A stretch of DNA of 37,545 nucleotides. It comes from Firmicutes bacterium UBA5389. GTDB taxonomy: Bacteria; Bacillota; DTU025. The notes under the pieces were generated by a model. It saw only the letters and a program-made list of their open reading frames with translations. It ran no database searches and was not told the DNA's origin. The DNA lies in the NCBI GenBank assembly GCA_002409965.1, contig DHON01000048.1, positions 1 to 37,545 of the forward strand, read 5' to 3'. A program made the position numbers and the translations under genes. Below are positions 15,618 to 24,000 of the stretch, in pieces; position 1 is the first letter of the stretch; every line of letters begins with the position of its first letter.

Positions 15618-16040
15618 ATGTCCCTTACCCCAAATGGCAGGCCGCTCGCATGCAGTCGCGTCTTCCCCGGTTCCGAGGCGGACCTCGGAGCGGTAGTGTG
15701 CGATGTGGCCAAGCATTTCATGCTCCAAGGTTACGCCGTGTGCGCCCTTCCGGCGAAAAGAAGCAGGTGGCAGCTGAGAATCACCAGGGCTGACGTGTTC
15801 GCGCAGTGCGTCCCGTCCGGAGCGCGTTGCGCCCTCAGAATATCGCTGCGGCAGAGCTCCATTGGCACCTCGGCACGCGCCCAGGCATCGCTGTGGCCGC
15901 GGCAACCGCTCCGGACTAGAATCACTGCCGCCCTGCTCTGGCCGTGGATTGGTCGGAGTGTGTGGGCGACTTGCGAAGGCTCAGGACTCGACCAGGAAGC
16001 CATCCTGGCCGTAGAGTCGTCGCTTGGGAAACGGAGCTGA
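15618..16040 (+). CDS. Small hypothetical protein
   Basis: A 140-residue protein that I do not recognise with confidence. GAGGTGG lies 7 bases before the ATG at 15618; the open frame continues upstream to 15555 without a ribosome site. The body has a mixed hydrophilic start, a strand-like segment WQLRITRADVF, and a conserved-looking hydrophobic stretch LLWPWIGRSVWATCEGSGLD followed by a helix. This layout recalls small uncharacterised proteins with a DNA- or lipid-binding fold and a C-terminal hydrophobic patch, but no function follows. It lies 75 bases before the lipoprotein gene and may share a transcript. Base composition is like its neighbours. Confidence 0.45.
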   Translation: MSLTPNGRPLACSRVFPGSEADLGAVVCDVAKHFMLQGYAVCALPAKRSRWQLRITRADVFAQCVPSGARCALRISLRQSSIGTSARAQASLWPRQPLRTRITAALLWPWIGRSVWATCEGSGLDQEAILAVESSLGKRS

Positions 16041-16115
16041 TCAGGCTGGGCCGGCGCCGGAGCCAACGCCGGCTGATGGCGTGATAGCATCACACAACAA
16101 GGAGTTGATCGGTAC

Positions 16116-16844
16116 ATGAGGCTCGGGAGGTATGCAGCCCTGTCAGCAATATCCCTGGTATTCTGTGTTGCGCTGGCTGGCTGCGGGGCGGGGGGAAACC
16201 AGAAGAAGTTGCTGTCGTATTTCCCACCAGAAGAAGGGTTCGTATGGGAGTACGCGGGAACGGACGACTATGCCCAGACCATGGGCATCGACTCGATCTA
16301 CAAGGCATCATCCGGAGAAGTTACCTATAGCATCTCCGGTGAGACTCGGGCCCCGGCGAAGGCCGACGAACTCGGCTTGGAAATTGAGGGATTTGCGGAG
16401 GAGCCGACGGTGGGCGACGATCTGGGCCTGCACTTCGACGATCAGGACGAATCCGATGAGGCAGAAGAGCCGGAAGAAGCTGCAGCCATAACCCAGATTC
16501 TCGAGATGGAGTACGAGTTCACCAAGGAGTCCGTGGTGGAGAAGGTTATCGATGCCGATGGCCTGCCTTACAGGTTCTCGGAACTGGAGGTGCTACGGGC
16601 GCCCATTAAGAAGGGCAAGACGTGGAGTTTCCAGGCGCCCGACTGGACCGATGTCAAGGCCGAGATCGTCGATATGGGCAAAGACGCCGACAAGGCCGAC
16701 TACGTCAAGGTGAAGTACGAAGCCGAAGTGGACGGCGGGCCATACGTCGAAACCAGGCTGTTCAAGAAGGGCCTAGGGTTGGTGGAGTTCACGGCTGTCG
16801 GGCCAGACTACGTTGAGTTCGTGTACAGCTTGATAGGCAACTAG
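16116..16844 (+). CDS. Outer-membrane or cell-surface lipoprotein of unknown function
   Basis: A 242-residue lipoprotein. The signal peptide ends in the lipobox LAGC, with lipidated Cys23. The mature part begins with a beta-rich domain (FPPEEGFVWEYAGTDDY), passes an acidic linker (DDQDESDEAEEPEEAAA, near residues 108-124), and ends with a second beta domain containing ETRLFKKGLGLVEF. This pattern is common in uncharacterised anaerobe lipoproteins. AAGGAG lies 11 bases before the ATG. Two hairpins follow the stop (16845-16866 and 16906-16937). There is no partner gene that points to a job. Confidence 0.8.
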   Translation: MRLGRYAALSAISLVFCVALAGCGAGGNQKKLLSYFPPEEGFVWEYAGTDDYAQTMGIDSIYKASSGEVTYSISGETRAPAKADELGLEIEGFAEEPTVGDDLGLHFDDQDESDEAEEPEEAAAITQILEMEYEFTKESVVEKVIDADGLPYRFSELEVLRAPIKKGKTWSFQAPDWTDVKAEIVDMGKDADKADYVKVKYEAEVDGGPYVETRLFKKGLGLVEFTAVGPDYVEFVYSLIGN

Positions 16845-16866
16845 CCGCGGCGGACGACCGCCGCGG
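16845..16866 (+). repeat. Perfect GC hairpin at the lipoprotein stop
   Basis: CCGCGGCGG (16845-16853) and CCGCCGCGG (16858-16866) form a 9-bp perfect stem with a 4-base loop, beginning inside the stop region. There is no T-run, so it probably protects the message 3' end rather than terminating. Confidence 0.6.
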
Positions 16867-16905
16867 TCGCTGACGTCCTATGACCAAGATCGGGACCGCG
16901 CTACT

Positions 16906-16946
16906 CCCCTGGCTGCGCTCTTGGGCGCCGCCAGGGGTTCATCTTT
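16906..16946 (+). terminator. Probable terminator of the lipoprotein gene
   Basis: CCCCTGGC (16906-16913) pairs with GCCAGGGG (16930-16937), followed by the T-rich tail TTCATCTTT. It lies in the convergent gap between the lipoprotein and phosphoglucomutase genes. Confidence 0.6.
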
Positions 16947-16961
16947 CCAGAGAGTGTGTTT

Positions 16962-18755
16962 CTACCGCTCGACGGCGATGGGCAGCAACCGCCGAGTGGC
17001 TGACTCAACTGCATCAGCACGGGCCACGGCCTCGTCGGCGCAAGCTGCGCGCACGGCGATGTACAGCTTGAGTTTCGGTTCTGTTCCAGAAGGCCTGAGA
17101 GTTACCTTGCCGCACTCGGCCAGCGCAAGCTGTATGCAGTTCTCGCGTCGAAGGTCGATGGGCGCCCTGCCCCCCGTAACGCACCTCGTGGTCCACCCAG
17201 TCAGATAGTCGTGCGCCTCGACCACAGGGTAGCCCGCTACTCGGTCAGGAATCCCGCGTCTGAGAGAGTCCATGGCCTCGCCCGCTCCCACAGACGCCGC
17301 TATCGGCACAGATATGAGGCGCTCGCAGTAGTGCCCATACTCATCGAACAGCTCGCCGAGGCGCTCGGGCAGGCTGCGGCCCCGCAAGCGCTGGCGCGCA
17401 GCGGCGCAAGCTATGAGGGCGGATGCTATGACTGCGTCCTTATCGCGCACAAACGTGCCCGCAAGGTATCCGCAGCTTTCCTCGAACCCAAACAGGAAGT
17501 CGCCGCCGGCTCGCTCGATCTCGCCTATCTGCTCGCCTATGTATTTGAACCCTGTGAGGGTATCGACCATCCGGACCCCTGCGGCAGCAGCCATTGCCGC
17601 GACCATCTCGGTGCTGACGATGGTCTTCACGATTGTGCACCCGGCGGGGTCTCGGCGCGATTCACGAGCGCTCTCAATCAGAAAGTCAGCCAGCAGCACT
17701 CCAGTCTGGTTGCCGGTCAATACGCGATATCGCCCCGCGTTCCCGTCCCACGCCGCAATGCCCACGCGGTCGCAGTCCGGATCGGTGGCCAGGATTATCT
17801 CGGGCTGCGCGCCTGACTTCGCCGCCTCGCGCGCCTGCGTGATCGCCCTCTCAAAAGCGCCGGGATCCTCCGGATTTGGATACTCGACCGTAGGAAAGGC
17901 GCCGTCCGGCACGGACTGCTCCCGAACCGCCTGCGCCGCGGCAAACCCCAGGTCGTGCAGGACACGCGGAACGAACACGTTACCCGTGCCGTGCAAAGGC
18001 GTGTAGATCAAGCCAAATGATGCGCGCGCCGCCCGGGGCACGAGCGATCCCGCAATCCCTTCGACCAGATCGAGCACACGGCGGACGTACGACTCGTCAA
18101 CGCTGGAGTCGACAGAGTCGATCTTCGCTTGGAGTCCACCCGGAGGCGAAAGGTAGTCCGCTACCGCGCTCGCACGCTCCGCCACCTCTCCTGCCGCGTC
18201 CGGGAGTAACTGCACCCCGTGGAGGTCGTAGACCTTGTAGCCATTGTATTCGGGAGGGTTGTGGCTAGCCGTGATGACGATCCCCCCTGCCGCGTGCAGC
18301 TCGCGCACGGCATACGACAGTACCGGCGTTGGACGGATGTCATCGAACAGCCATACACGAATGCCATGCGATGCCAGCACGCGCGCCGCTTCATCGGCAA
18401 ACTCGCGCGAGCCTCGGCGCGGGTCGCGGGCTATGACTACACCCTTCTCGCGAGCTGCGGGCACGCGATCCAACAGGTAGGCGGCATAGCCATGCGTCGC
18501 GCGCCGGACCGTATAGCGGTTCATCCTGCTCGTCCCAATCCCAAGCTTCCCCCGCATGCCTCCGGTGCCAAAGGCCAGCTCTTGCCCGAATCTCTCTTTG
18601 ATCTCCTGTGCATCGCAGGATATGCGATCCAGCTCCTGCCGGGTGGCCTCGTCCAGCGCGACCTCGGTCCTGTCCGCGGTCCCAGTCCTGGCGACCGTCC
18701 CCGCACCAGTCGCGATCGCACTGCGCCATCGTTCGAACTCAGTCATGTAGTCCAT
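16962..18755 (-). CDS. Alpha-phosphoglucomutase / phosphomannomutase
   Basis: Interconverts glucose-1-phosphate and glucose-6-phosphate (or mannose equivalents), feeding cell-envelope sugar synthesis. The 597-residue protein has the complete alpha-D-phosphohexomutase layout: active-site serine S164 in VITASHNPPEYNG, the metal-binding loop TDPDCDR, the sugar-binding motif GFEESCGYL, and the phosphate-binding end LRPSGTEPKLKLYI. The length fits the long PgcA-type enzymes of Firmicutes. The ATG at 18755 has GGGAGG 7 bases upstream; an earlier in-frame start adds 6 residues without a ribosome site. It has its own promoter at 18800-18828 and stands alone. Confidence 0.95.
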   Translation of the reverse strand: MDYMTEFERWRSAIATGAGTVARTGTADRTEVALDEATRQELDRISCDAQEIKERFGQELAFGTGGMRGKLGIGTSRMNRYTVRRATHGYAAYLLDRVPAAREKGVVIARDPRRGSREFADEAARVLASHGIRVWLFDDIRPTPVLSYAVRELHAAGGIVITASHNPPEYNGYKVYDLHGVQLLPDAAGEVAERASAVADYLSPPGGLQAKIDSVDSSVDESYVRRVLDLVEGIAGSLVPRAARASFGLIYTPLHGTGNVFVPRVLHDLGFAAAQAVREQSVPDGAFPTVEYPNPEDPGAFERAITQAREAAKSGAQPEIILATDPDCDRVGIAAWDGNAGRYRVLTGNQTGVLLADFLIESARESRRDPAGCTIVKTIVSTEMVAAMAAAAGVRMVDTLTGFKYIGEQIGEIERAGGDFLFGFEESCGYLAGTFVRDKDAVIASALIACAAARQRLRGRSLPERLGELFDEYGHYCERLISVPIAASVGAGEAMDSLRRGIPDRVAGYPVVEAHDYLTGWTTRCVTGGRAPIDLRRENCIQLALAECGKVTLRPSGTEPKLKLYIAVRAACADEAVARADAVESATRRLLPIAVER

Positions 18756-18799
18756 GCAGCATCCTCCCACCAACGCACCCTGTATCCAGCGTCATCCTG

Positions 18800-18828
18800 A
18801 TGATAGCCCAACATACAAGATCTCACAA
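18800..18828 (-). promoter_or_regulatory. Promoter for the phosphoglucomutase gene
   Basis: On the minus strand, TTGTGA (18823-18828) and TATCAT (18800-18805) are 17 bases apart, 44 bases before the ATG. It is back-to-back with the tRNA-Arg promoter. Confidence 0.65.
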
Positions 18829-18848
18829 CACCCGCGAACTTGCGTTCG

Positions 18849-18878
18849 TTGACGCGCTCAGAACGAGCGTGCTATAAT
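18849..18878 (+). promoter_or_regulatory. Promoter for the tRNA-Arg pair
   Basis: TTGACG (18849-18854) and a perfect TATAAT (18873-18878) are 18 bases apart; tRNA-Arg(ACG) begins 44 bases downstream. Confidence 0.85.
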
Positions 18879-18922
18879 GACTGGGCAAGGTCCGTGACGC
18901 GATGCGCCACGGCAACGCGAAC

Positions 18923-18998
18923 GCGCCCGTAGCTCAGTGGATAGAGTGACGGACTACGAATCCGCAGGCCGCAGGTTCGAATCCTGCCGGGCGCGCCA
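18923..18998 (+). tRNA. tRNA-Arg(ACG)
   Basis: A 76-base tRNA with acceptor stem GCGCCCG/CGGGCGC, discriminator G and encoded CCA. The anticodon stem CGGA/TCCG region encloses the loop CTACGAA, giving anticodon ACG. A34 is the TadA substrate. C32 matches the position thiolated by TtcA in tRNA-Arg(ICG) of Escherichia coli. Confidence 0.97.
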
Positions 18999-19015
18999 CT
19001 TTCGACACCTAGCGT

Positions 19016-19091
19016 GGCCCTGTAGCTCAGGGGATAGAGCAGTGGTTTCCTAAACCATTGGCCGCAGGTTCGATTCCTGCCAGGGCCACCA
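19016..19091 (+). tRNA. tRNA-Arg(CCT)
   Basis: A 76-base tRNA with acceptor stem GGCCCTG/CAGGGCC, discriminator A and encoded CCA. The anticodon stem GTGGT/ACCAT encloses the loop TTCCTAA, giving anticodon CCT (reads AGG). It is 17 bases after tRNA-Arg(ACG), in one transcript. Confidence 0.96.
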
Positions 19092-19114
19092 CTTATGTGG
19101 ACACATGAACGTGT

Positions 19115-19144
19115 GCAGCGGGTCATCGGCCCGCTGCCTTTTTT
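19115..19144 (+). terminator. Rho-independent terminator of the tRNA-Arg unit
   Basis: GCAGCGGG (19115-19122) pairs with CCCGCTGC (19130-19137), with a 7-base loop, followed by C and TTTTTT (19139-19144). Confidence 0.92.
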
Positions 19145-19284
19145 CGTTGCCCAACCCAGTCCGGGCCGCACCTGCACAGATCGAACCGAGTCACCTTCCT
19201 CGTGCGTAGTCGGGACGTCCGTCATATGCGCAATCGCCGGCGGATGCATAACATGAACCACAGCAAACGCGGAGGTGATGACAC

Positions 19285-19413
19285 GTGGCAGATGTCAAGG
19301 CCGAGCAGTTCGGGTTCTTGTGGTGGGTTAACTGGATAATCCGGATTCTGCTCATACTCCTCGCAATCGCCATCGCGATCTGGTTCATCCTCAGGATAAT
19401 CGGTTGGTGCTAA
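19285..19413 (+). CDS. Tiny membrane protein 1 (42 residues)
   Basis: A 42-residue protein with a GTG start and a strong ribosome site (GGAGGTGA) about 7 bases upstream. It begins MADVKAEQFGFLWW, continues as one long hydrophobic helix rich in Ile and Leu with a few Arg and Trp, and ends GWC. It is paralogous to the next small gene: both begin MA, acid, hydrophobic, KAE, carry a Trp-Trp pair near residue 13, and end in Cys. A single membrane-spanning segment is expected. It recalls small membrane peptides of spore-formers only in general style; no function is known to me. Confidence 0.7.
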   Translation: MADVKAEQFGFLWWVNWIIRILLILLAIAIAIWFILRIIGWC

Positions 19414-19454
19414 TGGGCCGTAGATAGGAATCATTCAGCGGAGGTGAGCCCCCT

Positions 19455-19574
19455 ATGGCAGAGTTGAAAGCCGAGTGCCTGTTTCTTCCCTGGTGGCTAT
19501 GGTGGCTGCTAGTCCTTACGGCCATTGCGTTCCTGGTCTGGTTCGTGCTCTGCTTCTTCTTCGGCATCTGCTAG
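19455..19574 (+). CDS. Tiny membrane protein 2 (39 residues)
   Basis: A 39-residue protein with GGAGGTGA about 8 bases before the ATG. It begins MAELKAECLFLPWWLWW and continues as a Leu/Phe/Val-rich membrane segment ending FFFGIC. Length, N-terminus, Trp cluster and C-terminal Cys all match the gene 41 bases upstream, so the two form a tandem duplication. It has three cysteines against one in its partner. A strong hairpin (19579-19621) follows the stop. Both genes are below usual annotation cut-offs and would often be missed. Confidence 0.7.
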   Translation: MAELKAECLFLPWWLWWLLVLTAIAFLVWFVLCFFFGIC

Positions 19575-19578
19575 CAGC

Positions 19579-19621
19579 GAGCCAGGGCGGACCGGACTTC
19601 ACGCCCGGCCCGCCCTGGCTC
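19579..19621 (+). terminator. Strong hairpin after the tiny membrane proteins
   Basis: GAGCCAGGGCGG (19579-19590) and CCGCCCTGGCTC (19610-19621) form a 12-bp perfect stem with a 19-base loop, in the convergent gap before the stop of the giant barrel gene. Neither strand has a T-run, so it may end messages from both sides by stabilising 3' ends rather than by intrinsic termination. Confidence 0.6.
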
Positions 19622-19635
19622 ACCATCGCAGAAGG

Positions 19636-22600
19636 CTAGAAGATCGCCCTCAACCCGGCCTCGATGGTCACTGCCGACTTAAGTCGTTCGTCGCTGCCCA
19701 CGGGAAGCAATTTCGCCTTGTAACCCGCCGACGCCCCGAAAGACCACACCTCTGTGATCTTGTACCTTACGCCGCCTTTAATATCGCCCCGGATCTCAGC
19801 GCCTTCCCCGCCCAGCAGCCGACCCGCACTCGTCGCCGTCGACATCGCCGAAGCGTCGACCGTGGCCGTCGCCTTGCTGCCTATGGCCGCGCTGAGGCTG
19901 TCGGACAAGCTGAGCGAATGCTTCTGACCGGCTGCCGAGGCCGAAAGGGTGTAGGAGGCGGATACGACGTTGCTCAACCCCTGCCTCGGAGTCCACGCGC
20001 CGCGTAGCGTGCCCGTAAGCGAATCAGTGCTGATGTCGCCCAGGTCCGGACGCTGGGACGTGGAACGCTTCCACCTGATGTCGATCTGCGGCGCGAACTT
20101 CGCCACAGCCCCTCCGCCCAGGGTCAGGGAGACCTCGGAGTTGACGGTGGTCTTCTGCATCGCGGGGTACTCGGTTCTGGTGAGGCCCGCCCCTGCGGTG
20201 GCGCGGAACTGGCCAAGCGAACCCGTGAGGTTGGCCTGCGCACCGGTGACTCGCCGCATCTGCCCGGAGAAGGGAACTACTTGCTCCCACCGCAACACTG
20301 CAGAGGGCGTGAGCGTTCCAGCCCTGAGCTTCAGAGCCGGCAGCGTGGCTCTGACATCGGCTCGCTTGTCGTCCAGTTTGCGCCCTGTGGCAAGATCGCT
20401 CCTGTTGAGTTGCCTGTAGTTCGCCCTGACAGCCACCGATCCCAGCTGCTTGGCCCACTGAGCGTTGACGCTCATCTCCTCGTTCCCGCTCATCCGCTCT
20501 TCGGGTCCGCCCGGCGCGACTGTCTTCACAGGCTTGCGGTATCTGGCCGTCACCGACAAGGCATCCAGCTTCAGCGCGGCATCTCCCCTCATGCTGATCT
20601 GTCTGTACGAACTGCCCGGGACGGAGATGTTCTCGCTGTCGGTGTTGTCGTAGCCCGCGCCCAATGTGAGCTTGCCGTCGAAGAAGGTTTGGCGCGCGCC
20701 CACCGACACGGTGCGCTCTTCTCTCTCGAAACCTTCGGCCGCAGCATCGTCCACTTTCGACGTGGTGTAGGACACCTCGATTTTCGGACCGATGTCCACC
20801 GAGCCCGCCAGCCTATTCGCCACCGTGTGCAGCTCCTTGGGCTCGACCTGGTCGGGCTTTCCGGAATAGCCTTGGGTTCGCGACTGCGAATGCTCGGCCG
20901 AAACGCTGACTTTCGATCCCAGCGGCCACTGCGTCCCGATGCGCCATGTATCCAGTCCCTGGCGAGACGTCTGCCCCAGCTTCGTGAAGCCCGGGGTGAC
21001 AGCCTCGTAGTTGCCGTATATGCTGCCTGCGCCAATGGCATATCGCGCGTTGGCACGCGCCGCGTATCCGGTGACTGTGTGGTCTGCCTCAGCCAAGTTC
21101 AGATAGCGCCTGGGGTCCTCCGCGGAGATCTCCAGCTCGCGGCCGTCATGCTTCTCGGCGATGTCGGCCTTGACGACTTCAAAGATCGCCAGTGAGTGGC
21201 CTCTGCTCTCGCTGGGGTCACGGCGCGCCTGGGTGCCCACCCAAAGGGTCTCGCCATCGTACTTGAGCCCGGGACCGGCCCCAAGGCCCATTATCGCGTA
21301 TCCGGCAGTACCATCGACCTGCGACAGCGCAGAGCCATCCCAAACGTACAGGCCATCGTCAGTGCCTATCCAGAGCGCTCCGTTCCACACTGCCAGCGTG
21401 GCAGCGTTTCTCACGGCCGCGTCGGCCACAACCACGCTCCATTGCCCCGAATCGTTCCTGGCATACACTCCGGCATCGGCGGCCGCGAACGTGCGCAGGC
21501 CGCCCACAGCTTGCCCGCCCGGCGCCGACACTACCGCCTGCACATCCGCCCCAGCGAGCTCAACATCGAAATGTCCGCCGCGAAGGACGGCTAGTCCGCT
21601 GCGGGTGGCTACAAGAACATCGCCCTCAACCGGATCATACGCAATTCCGGATATGCAGTCTGAGGGCAGCCCCGATGCCGAGGACTTACTGTAGACTGTC
21701 CAGGACTCCAAGTCGTCGACGTGCGCCGTAGCTAGGCCGTTGTCGGCTGTTCCGACCCATACCGCCCATGGAGTGACCGCTACGCTCGTCAAACTGTTGC
21801 TGGGAAGTCCGGCCGAGCTGTATATTCTCTGCCAGTTACCCACATAGTCGAACGGGCTCTGCCCCGCCGGCCCAGGCACAGCAGAAAGCACAGTGAGACC
21901 GCCGTCTGTCGCGAAGAACCAAGTCTGGTCGTTGCTCGCCATGCTGCGCACAACCGGCCCTGCCAGCCCAGAGCCGATGCCGTAGAGACGGAAGGCTCCG
22001 GATCCCGCTGCGCTCGCGCTGATACCATCATGGTGCGAGAAGATCAGATAGGCCTTGCCATCAGCGTCCGCGGCGGCCATGACGCCCAGAACCGCGTTTG
22101 CCGCGTTGGCCTTCCGGTTGTCGTCGAACGGGAACTCGTCGTGGCTTACCGCCACATCGCCCGAGATGGTGAGCCCCTTGCCGTTGAACCTGCCCGAAAG
22201 CCCGACTATGGTGTGGGTGTTGGGCATCAATGGAGTAGCGTCCGGCAGTGCCGCCGACTTGGGATCATCAGCATACCGAGCGATCTCCATCCTCACCTTG
22301 ACCTGCTCGTTCGGCGTCCAGCCCAATACGGCGGCGATGAAATTGGACTTGTAGTCGGTCGGCGCGCCGAATGCTCCCCTGAAGTATTCGTACTCGACCC
22401 GCACTACGTCGTCCGGGCCCAGCGGCAGCAGAATGGTAAGAATGCCGAACTCGTAGTCGATCAAGTAGTCCTGGTCCCGCCTGAGCAGGTTGTCGTTGAG
22501 GTATACGCGCTCACTGCCGAGCGCGATAGAGATGCCCAGGTTAAAGACGCCCTGCGCCACCGTGTGGCGGTACCTCACCCGCATCCCATCGTATGTATCG

Positions 22601-23838
22601 AAGAACGCGGCGGGAAAATCAAACTGAATCACGCCGATGTCGTACATCACCTGGAATCCCAATGCCAGCTCGGTATCGGCCGCGACAAACTGGCCGCCCC
22701 TGCGTACCTCGATGGTGATGGATCCGGGCACTACGTCCGTCTGGCCCAGATCGTACAGGCGCCGCCTCGCATACGACCCTCCCGGCGCATCCAGCAACAC
22801 GTTGGGATCGTCATGGGCCATGCCGGCCACCACGCGCACATGCAGACCGAGCAGGTCGTTCAGGAAAACAGTCTCGGTCTCGCTCCCATGTATGAATGGA
22901 TAACGCTTCTGATCGCTGCCTGTCAGCATGTTCTTGGCGTTGTAGGAGCGTATCAGCGACTGAATCTGGCCGCGCAGGATGTCCCGGATCTCGCTGCGCA
23001 AAGCCAGCATCTCAGCGGCGGAGCTGACCGTGACGAACTGGCCGCGGGCCAGCGCCACCCCATCGCCGGCTGATATGACCCCCGTCCCGTCCGGATCGTC
23101 TAGGTACAGGTAGCCCAGATCCCACAGGTCGAGGGTCTGCTTCACGCTGCGTTCTCCGCCGAGCGCGGCGTAGTCTACATAGCGAATCCATGCGCCCATG
23201 AAGTCCGGGTCGAACGCCGCCGAGAGCTCGTAGTATTCCATACCTTCGAAGGAGGCCGCAAGCCCTGACGGAGCAGGCGAAGGCGCATAGGTCCCAGTCG
23301 GCTCATACACAATCGTCTCCTGCGCCGTGTTGCCCTGGAACGTCTTCTTCGCCGCAATGCCCTGCACCCGTCCTATAGTAACGCCGGCCTGAACTGCGGG
23401 AAGCTCGACGCGCGCCTCCAGCCCGCGCAGGCGAGACGAGTAGGCCGCGTAAGGGTTCTCGCTTCTGAAGGCAAGGCCTCCGAATTTGCCCTTCACCGGG
23501 TCGCCGTCCAGCGTCAGCTCGAGCAACTGAAGGTTGCCGTCCTTACGATTGTCGAGACTGCCGGATACCGAGATCCCCGGAGCAACCCGTCCCCTAACGT
23601 TCAGCGACAGAAGCTGGACGATGTCGATGTGCCCGGGGCTGTAGCCCGTTCCTGCGAGGGCCGCCGGATCTCCCCAGGCCGAGCGGAGCTTGAACTCTAC
23701 ATCGCCTCGGATCTCGAGCGGAAGGCCAGGTATGTCCGCGGCCGAAGCCCTCGGAACCGGCCAAAGGACACACAGGAACCCGACCACAAATAGCGCAGCC
23801 AGAGCTGCACAGGCAAGACGCGCGCCGTGAGACTTCAT
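19636..23838 (-). CDS. Giant SprA-like outer-membrane barrel with embedded propeller
   Basis: A 1400-residue exported protein with a signal peptide ending near ASAAD. Residues about 440-470 carry the SprA-type motif SERVYLNDNLLRRDQDYLIDY with 'fGILTIL' and a closing VRVEYEY. A weaker copy lies before it (PGSITIEVRRGGQF ... MYDIGVIQFDF). Residues about 610-870 are a propeller of the two-component-regulator type with repeated blades such as AVWVGTADNGL, ALWIGTDDGLYVWDG and TLWVGTQ. The last 500 residues alternate like beta-barrel strands and end in Ile-Phe. SprA is the translocon barrel of type IX secretion, but is longer (about 2400 residues). I chose the ATG at 23838, with GAGG 8 bases upstream; a GTG three codons earlier is possible. 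It follows a PorV-like gene and a protease gene on the same strand. Confidence 0.75.
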   Translation of the reverse strand: MKSHGARLACAALAALFVVGFLCVLWPVPRASAADIPGLPLEIRGDVEFKLRSAWGDPAALAGTGYSPGHIDIVQLLSLNVRGRVAPGISVSGSLDNRKDGNLQLLELTLDGDPVKGKFGGLAFRSENPYAAYSSRLRGLEARVELPAVQAGVTIGRVQGIAAKKTFQGNTAQETIVYEPTGTYAPSPAPSGLAASFEGMEYYELSAAFDPDFMGAWIRYVDYAALGGERSVKQTLDLWDLGYLYLDDPDGTGVISAGDGVALARGQFVTVSSAAEMLALRSEIRDILRGQIQSLIRSYNAKNMLTGSDQKRYPFIHGSETETVFLNDLLGLHVRVVAGMAHDDPNVLLDAPGGSYARRRLYDLGQTDVVPGSITIEVRRGGQFVAADTELALGFQVMYDIGVIQFDFPAAFFDTYDGMRVRYRHTVAQGVFNLGISIALGSERVYLNDNLLRRDQDYLIDYEFGILTILLPLGPDDVVRVEYEYFRGAFGAPTDYKSNFIAAVLGWTPNEQVKVRMEIARYADDPKSAALPDATPLMPNTHTIVGLSGRFNGKGLTISGDVAVSHDEFPFDDNRKANAANAVLGVMAAADADGKAYLIFSHHDGISASAAGSGAFRLYGIGSGLAGPVVRSMASNDQTWFFATDGGLTVLSAVPGPAGQSPFDYVGNWQRIYSSAGLPSNSLTSVAVTPWAVWVGTADNGLATAHVDDLESWTVYSKSSASGLPSDCISGIAYDPVEGDVLVATRSGLAVLRGGHFDVELAGADVQAVVSAPGGQAVGGLRTFAAADAGVYARNDSGQWSVVVADAAVRNAATLAVWNGALWIGTDDGLYVWDGSALSQVDGTAGYAIMGLGAGPGLKYDGETLWVGTQARRDPSESRGHSLAIFEVVKADIAEKHDGRELEISAEDPRRYLNLAEADHTVTGYAARANARYAIGAGSIYGNYEAVTPGFTKLGQTSRQGLDTWRIGTQWPLGSKVSVSAEHSQSRTQGYSGKPDQVEPKELHTVANRLAGSVDIGPKIEVSYTTSKVDDAAAEGFEREERTVSVGARQTFFDGKLTLGAGYDNTDSENISVPGSSYRQISMRGDAALKLDALSVTARYRKPVKTVAPGGPEERMSGNEEMSVNAQWAKQLGSVAVRANYRQLNRSDLATGRKLDDKRADVRATLPALKLRAGTLTPSAVLRWEQVVPFSGQMRRVTGAQANLTGSLGQFRATAGAGLTRTEYPAMQKTTVNSEVSLTLGGGAVAKFAPQIDIRWKRSTSQRPDLGDISTDSLTGTLRGAWTPRQGLSNVVSASYTLSASAAGQKHSLSLSDSLSAAIGSKATATVDASAMSTATSAGRLLGGEGAEIRGDIKGGVRYKITEVWSFGASAGYKAKLLPVGSDERLKSAVTIEAGLRAIF

Positions 23839-23923
23839 GCACTTCACCTCATTACGGGACTAGACTGCAGTACTAGGGCACAACCCCTGTTTGGCTATTC
23901 GAAGCCAATATGTGCCCAGATGC

Positions 23924-23939
23924 CTAATTCAACAGAAAG
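23924..23939 (-). repeat. Repeated 16-base motif, copy 1
   Basis: CTAATTCAACAGAAAG on the plus strand, with one mismatch to the copy at 29037-29052. It sits between the PorV-like and giant barrel genes, about 86 bases before the latter's start. On the minus strand it contains TTGAAT, which could be a -35 element, but the -10 spacing differs between the two copies. Confidence 0.5.
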
Positions 23940-23973
23940 GGAGGGTCCCCTTCCTGTAATCGGAGAACCCTCC
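23936..23973 (-). terminator. Possible partial terminator after the PorV-like gene
   Basis: On the minus strand, GGAGGGT and ACCCTCC (23967-23973 and 23940-23946) form a 7-bp stem with a long loop, followed by a short T-rich run (TTT, from 23938-23936). Weak; it may reduce but not stop transcription into the giant barrel gene. Confidence 0.4.
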
Positions 23974-24000
23974 TCGTGTTTCTGTGAACCAGGGTCTACC

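Noticed and set aside
22030..23073. A 347-codon plus-strand frame inside the giant barrel gene
   Set aside because: Antisense shadow from third-position GC bias; no ribosome site or domain.
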